A stretch of 64,000 nucleotides of DNA from Omphalotus guepiniiformis (taxonomy: Eukaryota > Basidiomycota > Agaricomycetes > Agaricales > Omphalotaceae). The notes beneath the pieces were generated by a model that searched no databases, was not told the origin of the DNA, and saw only the letters and a program-made list of their open reading frames with translations. Shown piece by piece: positions 45,294-56,422 of the stretch. Within the stretch, counting starts at the first letter, position 1. Each line of letters opens with the position of its first letter. Both the position numbers and the translations under genes were made by a program. The stretch spans positions 558,001 to 622,000 of the forward strand of contig JAQOOI010000021.1 in NCBI GenBank assembly GCA_028554645.1, read 5' to 3'.

Positions 45294-45624
45294 GACCAAA
45301 TATCATTCAGATCAACGAGTGAAAGGTTAGCTTTCTGCTCGCCACTACCATCCAGAAATCTAGCTGACTCCAGAGTCGTTGTCATCAAACCAATCTTTTT
45401 CAAGGATTATCCTGCTCGAGCTTAAAGCTTGCTCTTCAAGTTGCAACGTTCAACATTCAATTTCAACTTCAACACTTGGAAGGTTCTCATCGTTGTAGTC
45501 TCATTCAAAGGTCTGTGAAATCGAACATCTACTAATCCTGGTAGTGCTTCTACTTATCCATGTTCTTGAAACCAGCTCACGTTCAAGCCCATCACCTTCA
45601 CTCACAAGTAGTTATTTGAAGTCT
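45294..45624. other. Intergenic between divergent gene and pseudogene
   Basis: No gene is seen; likely promoter of the beta-lactamase-like gene. Confidence 0.45.
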
Positions 45625-45935
45625 ATGAGCGCCGACCCTCCCACCAGCAGTTACAGAATTCATTGCCAGCGTGAGCCCTGTACTCGAGTCGTAATCGGTG
45701 CGATCTGGCTCGGGGTGACGGTACCTCTTATCGGTCCTCTTCTACTTTTCGACACCTGAGCTGCGCCGCAAGCCGATCGTCTTCAACGCCATTGCCATGA
45801 CATGCCTTGTCTAGATGCAGGAAATTCCCTTCAGCCGGCCTGCATTCCTGTCTACACGTTCCTGTTACAGACACTTCCGTGGGCATCTTCATCGACTCTG
45901 TTCTACTGTTTCGTGTCTATTCTGTTATTCCCCCT
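45625..45935 (+). pseudogene. Broken copy of the multi-pass membrane-protein gene
   Basis: It parallels 49389-49810: it starts ATGAGTGCCGAC-like and encodes VVIGAIWLGVTVPLIGPLLL. It then breaks by a stop (TTTTCGACACCTGAGC, where the other copy reads through). Remnants of FYTFLVT.ADVFIDSVLLF survive in shifted frames (ATCTTCATCGACTCTGTTCT). Confidence 0.75.
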
Positions 45936-45954
45936 GTGTCGTGTCACACTGAGA

Positions 45955-46040
45955 ACCAAATCTCAGACAGAACCCAGAACCGCCAACGACGGGATAAGTT
46001 TCACGCCCATTAGATATGTTGAAGCACCTTCTAGCTAGAG
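45955..46040 (-). pseudogene. 5' fragment of sterol-dehydrogenase-like gene
   Basis: It matches the start region at about 47990-48060 (CCAACGACG, GATAA, TTTCACG; CTAGCTAGAGT) but lacks the remaining gene. Confidence 0.65.
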
Positions 46041-46565
46041 TGTAAGTGGGAGTCCAGGTAGCGGCATATTATGACCCGAACGAGAGAGGTTGCGCAAGGT
46101 TTCGAAGACCGCCGCATGGGTTCATGCAGCAGGACCTACATACATCACAATCATGCCGCGGCGGGCGCCTGGAGCCATGGGAGGTTACGACAAGAGAAGG
46201 TACGTTCGCTATTGTCGTATTGCCAAGTCGTACAGAATTTAATGGAGCATAGGTACATACCTTTGAATTCGACGCGATACAAAACAATGAATCCTCTGAC
46301 TTTTCGTCCCCTCTGCTTTGGCTATTCCGTATCCCTTCGTATCGACATTCCACGACCCATCGCTGCTCTGTTGCACAACTGCGACGCTGAAGCCTGCAGG
46401 AGAATTCCAGGAGGAAAGGATGCCTCTTGGATGAATTCATCGATATTCGTAGTCAAGATTCTAGCCATCGGTGGACGAATTGAAGGTTTGCTGAATGGTT
46501 GCCGCTGCCGAGGATGTTATCCATAGTGACAGGAAAGATATAAGCTTGAGAAAGGCGCGTGTCAT
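46041..46565 (-). pseudogene. 5' fragment of beta-lactamase-like gene
   Basis: It carries the first exons of the hydrolase including the SxxK region (EDSLFCIASNSKVCT) and the signal-peptide part. Frame shifts are present (for example in the CATCCTTTCC region) and downstream exons are missing. Confidence 0.72.
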
Positions 46566-46798
46566 TACGAGGTGCAGGCTGAGGGAAGGTCGTGACCAAA
46601 CGAGTCGCTCAGCTGCTCTCGTACCCGCCACGCGCCAACGCTGGCCCAATTCATTGTCATTCAGAGCGTTGGATTATTTATATGCTACCACTACTTATGT
46701 GCGACAGATCTGCGGAGGTGTACAGAAATTGATTTTATTTATTATGTGATATGAGCTTCAGGGGCTCCTGCGAGTTGCATGAGGGCGAATACTAGCAA

Positions 46799-48040
46799 TT
46801 ACTTCTTCTGAAGCTTTTCAATTTCATTTTGAACCTCGGGTTGAACTCTCCACCACTATACGTCCGAGGTCAATAACTCAGCACTTAAAAGGGCAGAAAC
46901 TACTCACTTCAATCAATTTATCCAACCCCTCATTCATGCTAACTTGAGGCTTATATCCCAGGACTCGTTTAGCTTTGGAAATGTCATGCCACCTGGCACA
47001 ACAGCTAAAAGTAATACTTTGACGTGTGAAGGTAGGCTTTCTGCCTGCTAGCCATCCAGAAAACTCTGACAGAGCCCCCATCATCAAACCAATCTTCCTC
47101 GGGATGATCCAGGGCTTGGTCTTCACAGGCCGCATTCCAGGATACACAGCGTCGAGACGGTCCCATACTGCGTTCGTCATGTTCCAGAATGGCCACGGAT
47201 CGTCATTGGTGATGAAGAACACTTCTCCAGCAACCGCCATATCGGGAGAGGCAGGAGAGTCGGTGAGTTTGTCTGCAGCCAGGATATGTGCGTCGGAAAC
47301 ATTCGTAACGTAAGTCCAGTCCGTCAAGTTTTTGTTGTTGCCGACCTGAACCTTCCAACCTCCAGTCCGATAAATCCTGTCCATACCGACGATAGCCATG
47401 CGATCGCCAGGGCTACCAGACTTCAGCGTCAAATCTAGCGGGAAGCAGAGGAAAGGCTTACCCAAAGACACCAGACGGTCTGAGCGCCACAGTCAAAAGC
47501 CCTTGCTCTCCGTTCGCAGCGAGAACAGCTGTCTCCGCTTTAACCTTTGAGGCCAGATAATCGTTCATTGCAGTCTTGGGGAAAGGATGATTTTCATCTA
47601 CGCCATCGATATCTGAGCCATTGAAGACGACTCCAGAGGAACTTGTGTAGATGAATTTTCGGACTCCCGCTTCTACGCACGCTTTAAGGATGTTGTTCGT
47701 GCCCACCACGTTCACCTTCTCGTACAGAGGCGAGTGTCCTATAGCAGCATCTCCAGGTGGTGATGCGGTGTTGAACACACACGTTGCGCCACACTGAACA
47801 ACACTTCTCAGACCGACGAAACCAGATCTGGTATAGATAGAAAGAACTCACCTTCCGAAGCACTTCCAAGACAACACCGTCCTCACTGATATCACCAGAG
47901 TAGAAGGGAACATCGTCGTACCGCTGGACGATATCAAGGACAGATACGGTGTCTCCTCGCTCCAACAGCGTCTCGACAATATGTCGACCGAGGAGCCCAG
48001 AACCACCAACGACGAGATAACTTTCACGGCCACTAGACAT
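46799..48040 (-). CDS. NAD(P)-dependent sterol-4-alpha-carboxylate 3-dehydrogenase-like (3-beta-HSD family)
   Basis: The ATG at 48040 gives YLVVGGSGLLGRHIVETLLE (GxxGxxG Rossmann motif). Then come CGATCVFNTASPPGDA, VNVVGTNNILKACVEAGVRK, FIYTSSSGVVFNG and the catalytic YLASK (YxxxK), then LRPSGVFG, PGDRMAIVGMDRIYRTGGWK, TYVTNVSDAHILAADKL and GEVFFITNDDPWPFWNMTNA. A conserved tail carries DISKAKRVLGYKPQVSMNEG. A last intron leads to a short WWRVQPEVQNEIEKLQKK and TAA at 46799. The layout is that of ERG26-type C-3 dehydrogenases of ergosterol biosynthesis. A specialised paralogue in a duplicated cluster is more likely than the housekeeping enzyme. Confidence 0.82.
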
Positions 48041-48049
48041 GTTGAAGTA

Positions 48050-48900
48050 ACTGCTAGCTAGAGTTCAAGTGGGAGTTCAGGTAGCGGCGTATTTGGACTC
48101 TCAAGAGAGAGGTATTGCAAGGCTTAAAAGACCACCGCATACGTTCATGCACAGGACCCACATTCATCACAATCATATTGTAGTGGGCGTTTGTGGGCGT
48201 GATTATTGACTAGGAGCGTTGGGAGGTACGAGAAGAACAGATACATGTTTTGCCAAGTCGTACGGAATTCAGTGCAACGGTATCAGAGTCGTCGAAGCTG
48301 AAGAATGAGAATGATGTGTTCAATTATAGTTGTACATGAGTTGTGAATTTGATACTTACAATGGTAGTTGTATTCTCCGTCCTGCCACATATCAGATTTT
48401 GAGTTTGGAAGACCAGTACCCATCGCATCAACGATTGTTGTGTCCCTCGATGCAAGATGACCTATGACTAGAGATGTATTTTCATATCTCAATCTTTTTG
48501 TGGAGTGACTTTCCATCGTATGAGAAGACTTGTAGTGTAGCCAGTGAACGTCGAAACAATTCAAACAGCGGAACTCGTGATGTATGTACCTTTGAACGCG
48601 ACTCAACACTTACTTCTATGTTCTGACACCAGACACAGACTGACACTGACACTGTTGGCAGTGTCTTCTGCCTTGGTTATTACGTCTCCCTTGGTCTCGA
48701 CTCGACACTCCATGACCGTCACCACCTTTCTCTTGCGACGCTTTACACCAGAAGAATCAAGAAAAACGGATATCCATTGAAGTGGACGTATTGTTGGCAT
48801 TCAGCCACCTAGGTGGACGAGTTGAATGATTGCTGAGTGGCTGCCGCTGTCGAGCACACCCATGGTGATAGGAGAGGTAAACTGGAGGCACATAGAAGCT
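48050..48900 (-). pseudogene. 5' fragment of beta-lactamase-like gene
   Basis: It parallels the promoter and early exons of the hydrolase (CCAAGTCGTACGGAATTC; CATCAACGATTGTTGTGTCC) but the frame is broken and the SxxK exon is badly eroded. Confidence 0.65.
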
Positions 48901-49388
48901 TGAAGTAAGTATACGCGTTCTTGGCAAACTTTACATCTCTCTTATCACCTTCCTTCCAGTGACTGGCGGTGCTCACAGCATGCACACCCAGGAATAAACA
49001 GATTCTCCCAGGTCAAAAGTGAGACAACAAAACTTTAGGTTTTCTCCCAATTCTCGCCCAAGATTGGTGAAAACTTTGAGTTCTTCGATGCCAGAACTTG
49101 AAGCGTTTTCTTACTCACTTTCTCCATCCAAAAACTCCTGGGTGTGATGGCCTCATGGGTGCACTCCAGCGTCCAGCATCAAAGATTTACGCTTTGCTTC
49201 TCATCAGATCAATATTGATATCCGCCTTGTCGTCTCATTCAGAGGCCGTGTTAGTCCCAAATAATTCTACATCGAGCTTCTTCTAATCCTGATCCTTCAA
49301 AAGGCCGTTCAAATGCTACATATATCCGTGTTGTTGAAGCAACTTTCCCTTCAAGCCCACTACTCACAAGACACTTGAAGTCGTTGTA

Positions 49389-50608
49389 ATGAGTGCCGAC
49401 GACCCAACTTCAATTGGCCTTCCCCAAGTGATTACACAGTTCGCCGCCCAAGTAAGGCCTTTATTGGTAGGCCTGGTGGTTGGCTCAGTCTGGCTCGGAG
49501 TGACGATACCTCTCATCTTCATCCTCTTCTATTTTTCGACGCCTAAACTGCGAGGCAAGCCAATCTTTGTGTTCAACGTCATTGCCATAATCCTAGGATT
49601 TTTGATGGGCGTGCTCAGCATGATTATATTGGTAGGCGGCTGCATACGCTTGCTTGGAATATTTCTTGACATGCTTGGTATAGATGACTGAAATTACTGA
49701 TCCACTTCATCCCGTCAATCGCCCTGAATTCTTGTTCTACACGTTCCTGGTCACTTCCGCGGATGTCTTCATTGACTCTGTACTACTATTTCGTGTCTAC
49801 GCTGTTTTTCCACCAGCTCGGACCCGGAGGGTGTTTGTTTTTGGTTTATATGTCCCTTTGATCCTCCTCAAATTGGCACGTTTCACGAATGCCATCCTCT
49901 TCATGGTCCAAATGGGCTTAAAGAGCCGGAGTATGACCTCTCCAGCTCAACTTGCTTCTTTGACGACTATACTAGTCGAGCCCAAGTTAGGGTGGGTCCT
50001 CCAGTTAGCCGATAACGCGTATGTTCTGCTTTTTGGCTGTTGTGGATAACAATTTTGCTCATTGGGTACTGGCAGAATATGCTCCTCATTGTTTCTTTGG
50101 CGCCTGAAGGTCGCTAGAGGCCTCAATCTCAGGCTAGATGACGACAACAAAAATTGTAAGGGCTCAGTCTCTCAAGTCTTACTGGATGAATGCTCATGAT
50201 GCGCAGCTAGTTTACGGCCGTAAATTGTTGACATTGCTCTGGATTGCAGCATCCAACTTTGTCTTCCCTGTCGTGTTCATCGTTGTCCAGCTCATCTTGA
50301 TGTTCGGAGACTTGAACTCGATTTATGCTCTTTTTGTTGTCGTCCTCTCCAACATTTATGTTGAAATCATCGGTGTGCTGTTTGCCACGGTTTGGGCAGC
50401 GACTTCTGTAGCGCAAGATACTCCTCATCCGACTACCCTGCATTCACAATTCGCGGCTGCACCCGGAGGGTCAGGCTCTACTAGGATCGGGCTTCCTACT
50501 GCCAGTCTCTCGTCACGCACCCCAGTCGATGCCGAGCCTGATGCGTATATGCATGAGACTTTTGTTCTTCACGACGTAGATAAGGTGGATTCCATCATGA
50601 GGCCTTAA
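49389..50608 (+). CDS. Multi-pass membrane protein, unknown role
   Basis: The ATG at 49389 gives SADDPTSIGLPQVITQFAAQ, then helices LLVGLVVGSVWLGVTIPLIF and FNVIAIILGFLMGVLSMIIL. After a 52-nt intron (49632-49683) come FLVTSADVFIDSVLLFRVYA, FVFGLYVPLILLKLARFTNA and GWVLQLADNA. A second intron (50019-50075) leads to ICSSLFLWRLK. The last exon has LLTLLWIAASNFVFPVVFIV and LYALFVVVLSNIYVEIIGVL-type helices and a polar tail. About seven helices in the order seen in mushroom receptor-like proteins. The joint near 50140-50205 could not be closed in phase, so either the model is incomplete there or the gene has a defect. Confidence 0.6.
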
Positions 50609-50759
50609 GGCTGACAAGTCCACTCAAGTCTTCGCGTGGTTCCTCATTTATGAATGTGCAATGTCTTTTCCATGTGTCTGTGGTTTTCGTGTTGTATGTA
50701 CACCGTTTGTGGGATGACCGTAATGTATTTGATACCCAAATCTCCAATGACCTTGATAT

Positions 50760-50945
50760 ACGACGTTCTTGTGCTGCATATTGAAAACGATAGGTTTACA
50801 AAAGAGCCATACGCGCAATCGATGTCCAGGCGATTGAAGACAACTCCACAGGAGCTCGTATAGATGAAGCGACGCGTCGCGCTACACTGAACCAGACTGA
50901 ACGCCATAACTCATCTCAGACCGAGAAAACCTGATCCGGTATATA
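50760..50945 (-). pseudogene. Fragment of sterol-dehydrogenase-like gene
   Basis: The frame RRFIYTSSCGVVFNRLDID parallels KFIYTSSSGVVFNGSDID of the complete gene; nothing else of the gene remains apart from its flanking intron-like bases. Confidence 0.7.
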
Positions 50946-51510
50946 AGTAGAACTCACCTTTCCGAAGCACCTCCTGTACAAAATGTCTTCACTAATGTCA
51001 CCAGAGTGTATTGACGTCCTGCCATATGTGAGATTGGGTCTACACAGGAAGCTGTCAATGCCCTATCAACAGTTGTTGTTGTGTTTCTCGATGCAAGATG
51101 ATTCATGACTAGAGAGATCTTGTCCCACTGGAGTCTATTCGCGAAGAGAAACTTTCGTTCGAAACTAGAAAAACTACAAAGAGCGAATCGATGAATGAGT
51201 ATCGCATGAAAGTAAAAGTGTGCATACCTTTGAATTCGACGCAACACAACTCAACGAAATTTATGAGATTTGAATCTTCACTATTCCACATCCCTTGGGT
51301 TTCGACATTCCACGACCCATCGCTGTTCTGTTGCACAATTGCGACGATTGCGCCTACACGAGAATCACAGGACGAAAAGAATGCCTTGACGAATTCATCG
51401 ATATCCGTAGTCATAATTTGGTCTGCATCATAGCACCTCGATGAACGAATAGAAATGGTGGTCACCGCAGCCGATGAGTCGGATTGAAAGGCACGTGTCA
51501 ATAGCACACC
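50946..51510 (-). pseudogene. 5' fragment of beta-lactamase-like gene
   Basis: It encodes ITTISIRSSRC-like signal remnants, TTDIDEFVKAFFSSCDSRVG, AIVAIVQQNSDGSWNVETQG and eroded later exons. It parallels the first exons at about 44960-45293. Confidence 0.72.
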
Positions 51511-52312
51511 TTTTTCCTTCTGCCACCAGCGCCTGCCACTGCTACTTATGTTCTACAGATTGCTACCGGACCGTAGGGCTAATAAAGAATCTCTTTGATG
51601 CTCAAAGGTAAGTGCTTCTCAAATATGAGCTTATCACAGTGATATTATCGGGCGAGTCCCTGCGAGGTGCACGAGGACGAGTTATCGCTCAGGGCTGAGC
51701 TGAGGCTCATGGGCATGCACTGGCAGCCAACGAGGCTTATCCAAGGTCATTTCTTGCATCTCAAGTACGTCTGTTCTGATTCACTAGTTTACACGATTTA
51801 CAACTTATTTCAACCGGACAGCAGATTCTTCTACTCATTTTCAAATCGATTCCGGGATTCGAAAAGCATGGTAAATTTCTGCTAACACGTTTTGACGGTT
51901 TCCTTGCTTTGACCGCGCGTGGCTCTGGCACTCACACAAAGGCCATTCTAATTCCTTTGTGGCACGTTGCGCTCACGGGCAAAGGATAGGGAAGCGCCTT
52001 CCGTGTCCCGTCCACACACTGCCGCCGTATCCGACCATTGTCCAGCTTTTTCTACGCTTTTTAGGCATCCGTCGTGACTTTGTGGCCCACTCTTGACGAG
52101 TGGCACACAATGACTATATATGGCTCTTGGCTAGCAGAGTCCACCCCATCTAATCCTTCTACCATTGTTACTTGGGGATCTGGCATTCCTCTTTCCCATT
52201 GATACCCACCTTGTCTTGTCTTAAATTATCTCGCGAACTGCGACATCTTCCACTCGTTAAACAATTTTCAACCCTCTTTTCGGAATCCTTTGTCTATCAT
52301 CCGCGGAGCATC
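51511..52312. other. Intergenic and promoter region
   Basis: No gene is recognised. A TATA-like box (GACTATATATGG) at about 52111-52122 lies some 190 bp upstream of the next start codon. Confidence 0.45.
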
Positions 52313-53434
52313 ATGAACCCAAATCGCTCGTCTCCAAGCCTCATCGAACGCGAACTCCACCGCAGAAGAGCTTTGGCTGTTCTCACACGCAGAGCCCCTG
52401 ATTCTGACACGTTTTCCTTGACGGACGCTGCCAGCACTACCTCTGGATCTGCTGATGCACATCTGGCGTATATCTTTAAAAATAGTTCTCCCTTTGAACA
52501 TCTGCCTTTGCGCCCACTATCTCCTCTAGACTTGGATTGGTCTGGCTCTTCTAGTCACCGAACAAGCACTAGTGCCCGTTCTAGCTCGAGTTACTCGTCT
52601 GGAAGGCCCCTCTATCCTCAATGGCTCGGGTCAACTTCTCGTGTCCCTAACGGCGCTCTGCCAACTCGTTTCCCTGAATTCGAGGAGTTCGTCGAGAACT
52701 TAACGCGCCCCGTCGATCGCGTTTTGGAAACGCAGCGCACGGACGAGCACAAAAACGAGTTAGATTACCAACAACGTATTGAACGCAACGCCATCATCCA
52801 GGTCGCGCTCGAAGGTGAGCTCGAAGCGCTTGAGCGGGAGGAACGTGAAGAGAAGGAAGAGCAGAAAAGAAAGGAGGAAGAGGATCGTAAAATGAAAGCG
52901 AAGGAGAGCAAAGAGGATTCTTTTTCCCGAACTGCATGGCATCAGATGTTTTCAGAGCATATTAACAACGAGGCAGAACTTAGAGGAGAGATCGTGAGAC
53001 GCTTTCAGACTGGGGCAACCGGTACCTCAGCGACTCCTAGATCTGCATTTGCCGTTGCCCCGCGAACCACGTCAAGGGTCTCCTCCTCAGGTTCGAGCGT
53101 ATCCTCCAGTTTGTCATCCTCTTCGTCTTTGGCTTCTTTTGCGCTTGAGAGCCCAACGTTACCCTCCTTCTCGCCTGGGCGTGCTCCGTCGAGCTCTAAC
53201 CCTCATCACCGTTTTGCCGATAGCACCAACACTGTCACTCTACGCGACAGCTCACGTTGGCACCTCCGTGAACGGAGACTCGCAGAGATCAAGTATCTGG
53301 GCAAATACATGGACGATTTAGTCATTCCAGGGCCTCAGAATGACGCCCAGGCCTCCACTAGCGCTCAATACTGTGATTCTCTGTCGGAGAAAATGGATGC
53401 TAGTCCTGGCATCTCGGATGAGGAAAGTTACTAG
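52313..53434 (+). CDS. Ser-rich protein with central charged coiled coil, 373 aa
   Basis: The ATG at 52313 was chosen because upstream in-frame codons lack an ATG and lie near the TATA-like box. The N-terminus has IERELHRRRALAVLTRRAPD. Ser-rich stretches flank a Glu/Lys-rich helix (LEGELEALEREEREEKEEQK, RKEEEDRKMKAKESKE) at about residues 160-205. The C-terminal part has SVSSSLSSSSSLASFALESP and WHLRERRLAEIKYLGKYMDD. No enzyme motif. Likely a scaffold or regulatory protein; function unknown. Confidence 0.65.
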   Translation: MNPNRSSPSLIERELHRRRALAVLTRRAPDSDTFSLTDAASTTSGSADAHLAYIFKNSSPFEHLPLRPLSPLDLDWSGSSSHRTSTSARSSSSYSSGRPLYPQWLGSTSRVPNGALPTRFPEFEEFVENLTRPVDRVLETQRTDEHKNELDYQQRIERNAIIQVALEGELEALEREEREEKEEQKRKEEEDRKMKAKESKEDSFSRTAWHQMFSEHINNEAELRGEIVRRFQTGATGTSATPRSAFAVAPRTTSRVSSSGSSVSSSLSSSSSLASFALESPTLPSFSPGRAPSSSNPHHRFADSTNTVTLRDSSRWHLRERRLAEIKYLGKYMDDLVIPGPQNDAQASTSAQYCDSLSEKMDASPGISDEESY

Positions 53435-53786
53435 TAGATGACGATTATGTTGAGCACGAAGACTCGTAGACAGTAAAAGGACTATATCTGTAGCCATAGC
53501 ACCGTGCTCGTATGTAAGTATATCTCTACCTTCTGTACTTTCGGTTTTTTTTTCTTTTTTTTTTTTCGAAATGTATCATTCGCTTGTCGCATTTATATCT
53601 TGCCATGCATCTCAAGATCAAGTGAGGTAGACGCTGTTCGTGAGGACCACCACAGTCATGATCTTTCTTCAAAGTTTTTTTACACACGCTTTATCGCTCT
53701 CCACTTTTCCTTCGATTTCTCAGAAACAACTCAAGACCACTATCCGTTTACATAGAACTTCTTGAAAAGTTGGCGAATACATCAAA

Positions 53787-55581
53787 ATGGCGATTCAGCT
53801 TTCTGATCGGGGCCAGCAGCGAGCCCTGCAATTCGGAAGTAACATTCCATCGAAGGACAAGTTTTACGATGAAATTTTGAATCCAGATGGACCCATTAGT
53901 CTCGCTACTGCTGAGAATCAGTTGCTTTCGAACGAGCTGCTCAAGGTAGGCGTTCTATCCCTTTTTCTCGCTGGCTGGAGCTGACCTCAGGTTTGGCCTT
54001 CCGTACTAGTTCATCAACGAACGATTCGAAATTTCTCTGCCTCATCTCCGATATCGTGCGTTGTTTCACGGCTACTAATCTTCATGCCTTCACTTACTTA
54101 ACAAACTCTCTATTTGTTTCAGGAAGCGCAATAGCGAGGGGTTTTACGCGAAGTACTTTCGATGTCATGCCCAACTTTCTCAACAAGACTCTTCGACCAA
54201 AGCAGCCGATCACTGTAGATCAAGTCGCAATTGGACCTGGGATTGGTGCTATTCTAGCACATCTCCTATGGCATCTGTGTGGTCCGGGAGACGGCGTCCT
54301 TCTGACTGCTGTACGTTTCGAGCTCGATGATCTGGGTCTTACGCATTTCTTATTCCCTCAATCTTGACGTAGCCGTTTTATTGTGCGTTATCAACGCCAA
54401 CCATCTTCCTAATCGTGAAGTAGAGACTTATTAGCCTTTTTCTAGCGGACTATGTAAGGGATATCATATATCCTGCGCAGGCAGTCCCGGTGATAATACC
54501 GATACCAGTGGAGGTCGACCCCCTCATGCCAGAGGTTATACCATACATCAGAAAAGCAATCGAGGAAGCCCGAATCAAAGGTCAAGTAATATCAGTTATT
54601 ATGCTCAACAACCCACATAATCCTCTCGCTGGCGCGTATCCCGTTGAAACTATCATTGAGTGTGCAAAGGTGGCGGAGGAGGTAGGTTCCCTATATGCAA
54701 TGATTGATGTTTTCATGTACTGATTCAGTACTTACTACACCCGTACAGTATAACATCCATCTTGTCGCTGATGAAGTATTCGCAAACGAAATCTTTCCGA
54801 GCAAATACAACCCGGACCCAACACCGTTTACCTCCATCCTCAGCCTTGATACCTCATCATACTGTAATCCATCCCGGATTCACGTCCTTGCTGGACCATC
54901 TAAAGATTTTGGAGCTTCCGGAATCAAGATTGGTGGTCTCGTTTCACAGCATCATAAGGTGCTCATTGACACGATCAATATCAGTTTGAATGCTACACCA
55001 ATTTCTTCTACGGCGGATGCTGTATTCACCGCTATCATTGACGATGAAGTCTTCTATGACTGGTTTATGGATGAGAATAGGAAGCGGTTGACTCGGGCTT
55101 TTGAGTTAGTGGCAAGTTGGTGTGAATTTCATGGATTTCCGTAAGTACAAATGATTCTTCGCGTATAACTCTTATCACGTTTTGACGCATATGTTAGATT
55201 TGTTAAAGCCCAAGCAGGCGTGTTCATGATGATCGACTTTGCTTCTCTGATCAATAAATGCGGCGATTCTGACACGTCTATTTCGGATAAAGGTCAAATT
55301 GCGGTCGGTAAGATGCAAGCCGCTGGAGTATTACTGGTATTTGATAATTCCATTATTCGAGTTTTGCTGAAGTTCTGACTTGAGAATGATATTACTGCAA
55401 CCACCTTCCGTGTATCAGGATCCGTCCATGACACGTATGCGCGTAGTGTTCACCCTGCCAGAGTCAATCATGAAGGTACGTGAAGCCTTTTCTCGAGCGT
55501 GAAATATGCTTTACTGAGGGTTACAACCAGCTGGCTTTGAGACGCATCGAGACAGCATTCAGTCTCCCTCATATGAATTAA
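53787..55581 (+). CDS. PLP-dependent aminotransferase, ACC-synthase-like (class I/II)
   Basis: ATG at 53787 (AIQLSDRGQQRALQFGSNIP, then PISLATAENQLLSNELLK). About seven introns. Later exons give IARGFTRSTFDVMPNFLNKT, DQVAIGPGIGAILAHLLWHL, VPVIIPIPVEVDPLMPEV, VISVIMLNNPHNPLAGAYPV (NPxNP-type), LVADEVFANEIF (PLP Asp), the PLP-lysine motif GPSKDFGASGIKIGGLVSQH, GVFMMIDFASLINKCGD and the end RMRVVFTLPESIMK then LALRRIETAFSLPHMN, stop TAA at 55581. The order is that of fungal 1-aminocyclopropane-1-carboxylate-synthase-like enzymes. The stretch before the C-terminal Arg (usually W.R.) reads TRMRVVF here. Substrate unknown. Confidence 0.78.
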
Positions 55582-55599
55582 ATAGTTCATTGCCTACAC

Positions 55600-56422
55600 G
55601 CGATCCATCCTCAATACGTTGGAATACCTTCCAACTGCACCCTCTACTTCTCCTTCCCTCGTCTCTGACGGGTTTAAGTTGCGACTCTGCCGAGACAACG
55701 TTGTTTATATACGCTACCCAAATCCTGCTAGTAACTCCTGAAGTGTAAGCAAGTCGCGCGCGCTGATTATCCATCCTTTCACGTTCTGATAGGTATCATT
55801 TTTTATCTAGATCTTTACGTTCACGGTTCGGCTTTATGTCATTGTATGTAGAACAAAATGCATGCTTAGTAGCAAGGCTTAGCAGCGGTTTTGCAACTCG
55901 TCGCGAGTCATCAGATCATCAGACAGAAACTGAGAAGAGGCTTAGGAAGCCAGTAATTCCCACGGCTGAGAAGCGGAGGTGGCTAGACACTCTGACTACA
56001 CACATCTAGATCCTACTGACCTCATTTTGCTCCAGGATTTTGCGCTGCACAACCTCCGTCAGAAATGTTCACTTCAGCCATTGATTATATCTGGGCTTTG
56101 AATGCAGAGCAGTGAACTCTCTTGCAGTTACCGCTCAATATGCATTTGAAGCTGATCACCCGATCTGCACAGCGCAAATCATCCCGCCGGTCATATATTC
56201 AATATTCGAGGATCCAGTACTTCTATCGTGATGTCGTGCTCTTTCTATGCAATCTTGGAATATGGTGTATCGTCTGGCTTACTTATGTCTTCCTCCGCGA
56301 GTCGGCCGGCTCGCTTGGTGAACGAAATCGGGCACGATTATTGCATCATCTCGCCTCACAATCCAACTGTACCTCAACCTACAAAAGGGACTCAGATGGG
56401 AATCCACTGAAGTTGTCTGAAG
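55600..56422. other. Intergenic, no gene recognised
   Basis: Open frames (56122-56523 and others) have no family features. The last bases are probably the promoter of the monooxygenase. Confidence 0.4.
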
